64,000 nucleotides of DNA from Engraulis encrasicolus (taxonomy: Eukaryota > Chordata > Actinopteri > Clupeiformes > Engraulidae). Both the position numbers and the translations under genes were made by a program. The stretch is taken from assembly GCF_034702125.1 (NCBI RefSeq), contig NC_085869.1, forward strand, positions 17,125,044 to 17,189,043, written 5' to 3'. The notes under the pieces are model-generated. The model ran no database searches and was not told where the DNA came from. It saw only the letters and a list, made by a program, of their open reading frames with translations. Positions 62,182 through 64,000 of the stretch are shown here, one piece after another (positions within the stretch are counted from its first letter, which is position 1; every line of letters begins with the position of its first letter).

Positions 62182-64000
62182 ACCAAACAAATCAATCTGC
62201 CTGCCAATCAATTAACCAATACATAATAAAAGCAAAAAAATTGAGCAAATGTGGAAATAGCAACTGCTGTTAGAAAATCTTACCCTCTCAAGTCATGACA
62301 ACTCAGTGACTTTCCCTAATATGGGAAGTGCTTAACAGTTGTTGCAGTACAGTAACAGACCAGCAGGTGGCAATGTTGCCATTTGCAACAGTGAGTCCAC
62401 CTAAATCCCACAACCCTCTTGTTTGCTTGTGAAAATAATGAAGCAAGGCATAAGGCCTCTGAGCATTATGCCTATACCTGATTTGTCTTAGAAATGACCT
62501 AACAGTGACCACTGGGATTACATTCACATGTGGACAACGTGCCCACAAAGGTCCTCCTCTAGTGCCATTACGATGTCTACCCAAGCAGACGGTTAATGCC
62601 AAAACTATGGTATTTTATTATTGTGGTATGCTGGTTATTCAGTATCAATGATACAAACAGGGTCATGTACTGATTGAGCTGTGTTTATGGGAAAGCTTAC
62701 AGCATTTCACACCACAGAATAAACAGCAGACCCAATTGACGGCATGGATTATTTTGATTAAGTGATAACTCCTTTGCAAGGCCGTTGCATTATCATTATG
62801 CTTTGTTGATATTCTTGGAAGTTCATTGTGTAGCTACTTAACAAGTAAAAAAGTTGATAATAGGTCATTGACCACCACTATGCAGCAGACAAAGGCAAAG
62901 TACAGTAACTAGGTAGGCCTACCGTAACTTGTCACAATTTCAGTTCAGACTAACAATGGTCTTCATTACACCTCCTTTATCTTGTGACAAAGCCTTGTGG
63001 TCCAAATATGTCCCTTTTAGACATATTGATGCCAAATTTGTAGTAACTACAACATCCAACCTAACACCAAGGCTTTGAAGGATTTTTTCTCAGTTTCAAT
63101 GTTGGCGTAGTTACTGCACTTTGCCTTTGTAGGGCAGTATGGTGTAGGCCTACTAAAGGTTTATTATTTTCAGGCATTTTTTCATTCTCTAGACATCGTC
63201 CCTACATGTTCTACTTTTGAGCTGATTTTAATTCAATGTAATGTTTTAAGTGAGAAATATTATTCATAATGTGTTCATTACTTCATCTAAATGAAGGCTG
63301 TGTTATCATTAAAGATTAAACATAGAAATATTTGATGGAGAGGCTTAATGACAAGACACATAATAATTCTATTCCATATGTCCGCATGTTCTGTTAAAAT
63401 ATAGATTCAGAATGTTGAATATTGAAGCTTGGAAGCACACATGTGGTTGTTTCCTGGTGTGAAGGGTAGCAGAATTTTGAAAGGGCATATCACAATACTG
63501 CGTTCTTGCACCTCCATACAGTATCATGACTCTGTGCGATTTCTCGGTTCGATACAATATCGTTACAGAACCAGAAATACTCTTTATTCATGAACAGGGC
63601 CCATACATGTGTGTACACATACATATTCAGCGTGCCATGAATACTCTATGGGGCAAACAGCAATATGACATACAAAAAAATCTTTAAAATAGGCCTATCT
63701 ATTTAAAGGTTTTGGCTTTCTGTGGGCTAATCCTTCAGATATCACATTGTCTTTATAGGCTTGCTTTCTTTTTCTTTATTCAAGTAAGTACCACTGTCAT
63801 GAATGGCATCGATAGCTTAGCTGAGCTCTTTCGCCATGTCTTCTAAACCACAGACAGGCATTTGGTGCTAGATCATGCTTTCCCATGAGTGAGTGTACAT
63901 TTGTTCTGTACACAGTTCCCCGTATAGCAAAACAAGGTCGCATGACATAACATCATAAAACCCCTTAATGCGTCTCCTCCCATCTGAGGCTGGCTGTGGG

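Larger units (their letters stand above)
57011..64000. other. Intergenic region upstream of anos1
   Basis: No gene recognised. Contains elements at 57454-57736, 58878-59055, 60693-60841 and 61076-61236, a pentanucleotide satellite (60171-60617), an AATG tetranucleotide tract (about 62098-62181) and a repeat end with GTTTGACACCCCTG near 62065. 59060-60170 and 62200-64000 are AT-rich and unique, with nothing identifiable. Confidence 0.6.

Overview
The window looks like a teleost fish chromosome segment. It is full of long dinucleotide microsatellites and short non-autonomous DNA transposons (hAT-like with 8-bp target duplications, piggyBac-like with TTAA), has two tRNA-derived SINEs, and carries one vertebrate gene in small conserved exons. 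The species cannot be named from the sequence. All family comparisons come from memory of the proteins and repeat classes; no search was run.

One gene fills most of the window: a complete anos1 (KAL1, anosmin-1) orthologue on the minus strand, from an ATG at 56806 to a TGA at 7735. I resolved 14 coding exons by hand. All 13 introns are GT-AG, all phases agree, and the joined CDS is 2022 nt (673 aa plus stop; human anosmin-1 is 680 aa). The protein has a signal peptide, a cysteine-rich region, a WAP four-disulfide core, four fibronectin type III repeats and a His-rich tail. Whether this is the anos1a or anos1b teleost paralogue is not settled.

Layout, left to right: 1-6440 intergenic, downstream of the gene, with MITEs and one GA microsatellite. 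6441-7734 probable 3' UTR. 7735-31725 the compact part of the gene (exons 14 to 3). 31726-48805 the 17-kb intron 2. 48806-48853 the 48-nt exon 2. 48854-56614 intron 1. 56615-56806 exon 1. 56807-57010 putative promoter and 5' UTR with an inverted CCAAT box. 57010-64000 upstream intergenic repeats. I found no second gene.

The most unusual signal is how mobile and simple repeats meet the splice sites. A hAT-like element sits against the exon 13 donor, with its 8-bp target duplication covering the last 3 exon bases and first 5 intron bases. A MITE sits against the exon 6 donor inside an 11-bp direct repeat that includes that donor. The exon 7 donor region and the 3' end of exon 4 (with donor) are each duplicated into the following intron. 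The acceptors of exons 2, 3, 5 and 8 are preceded by long CT or CTC tracts that act as, or extend, the polypyrimidine tract.
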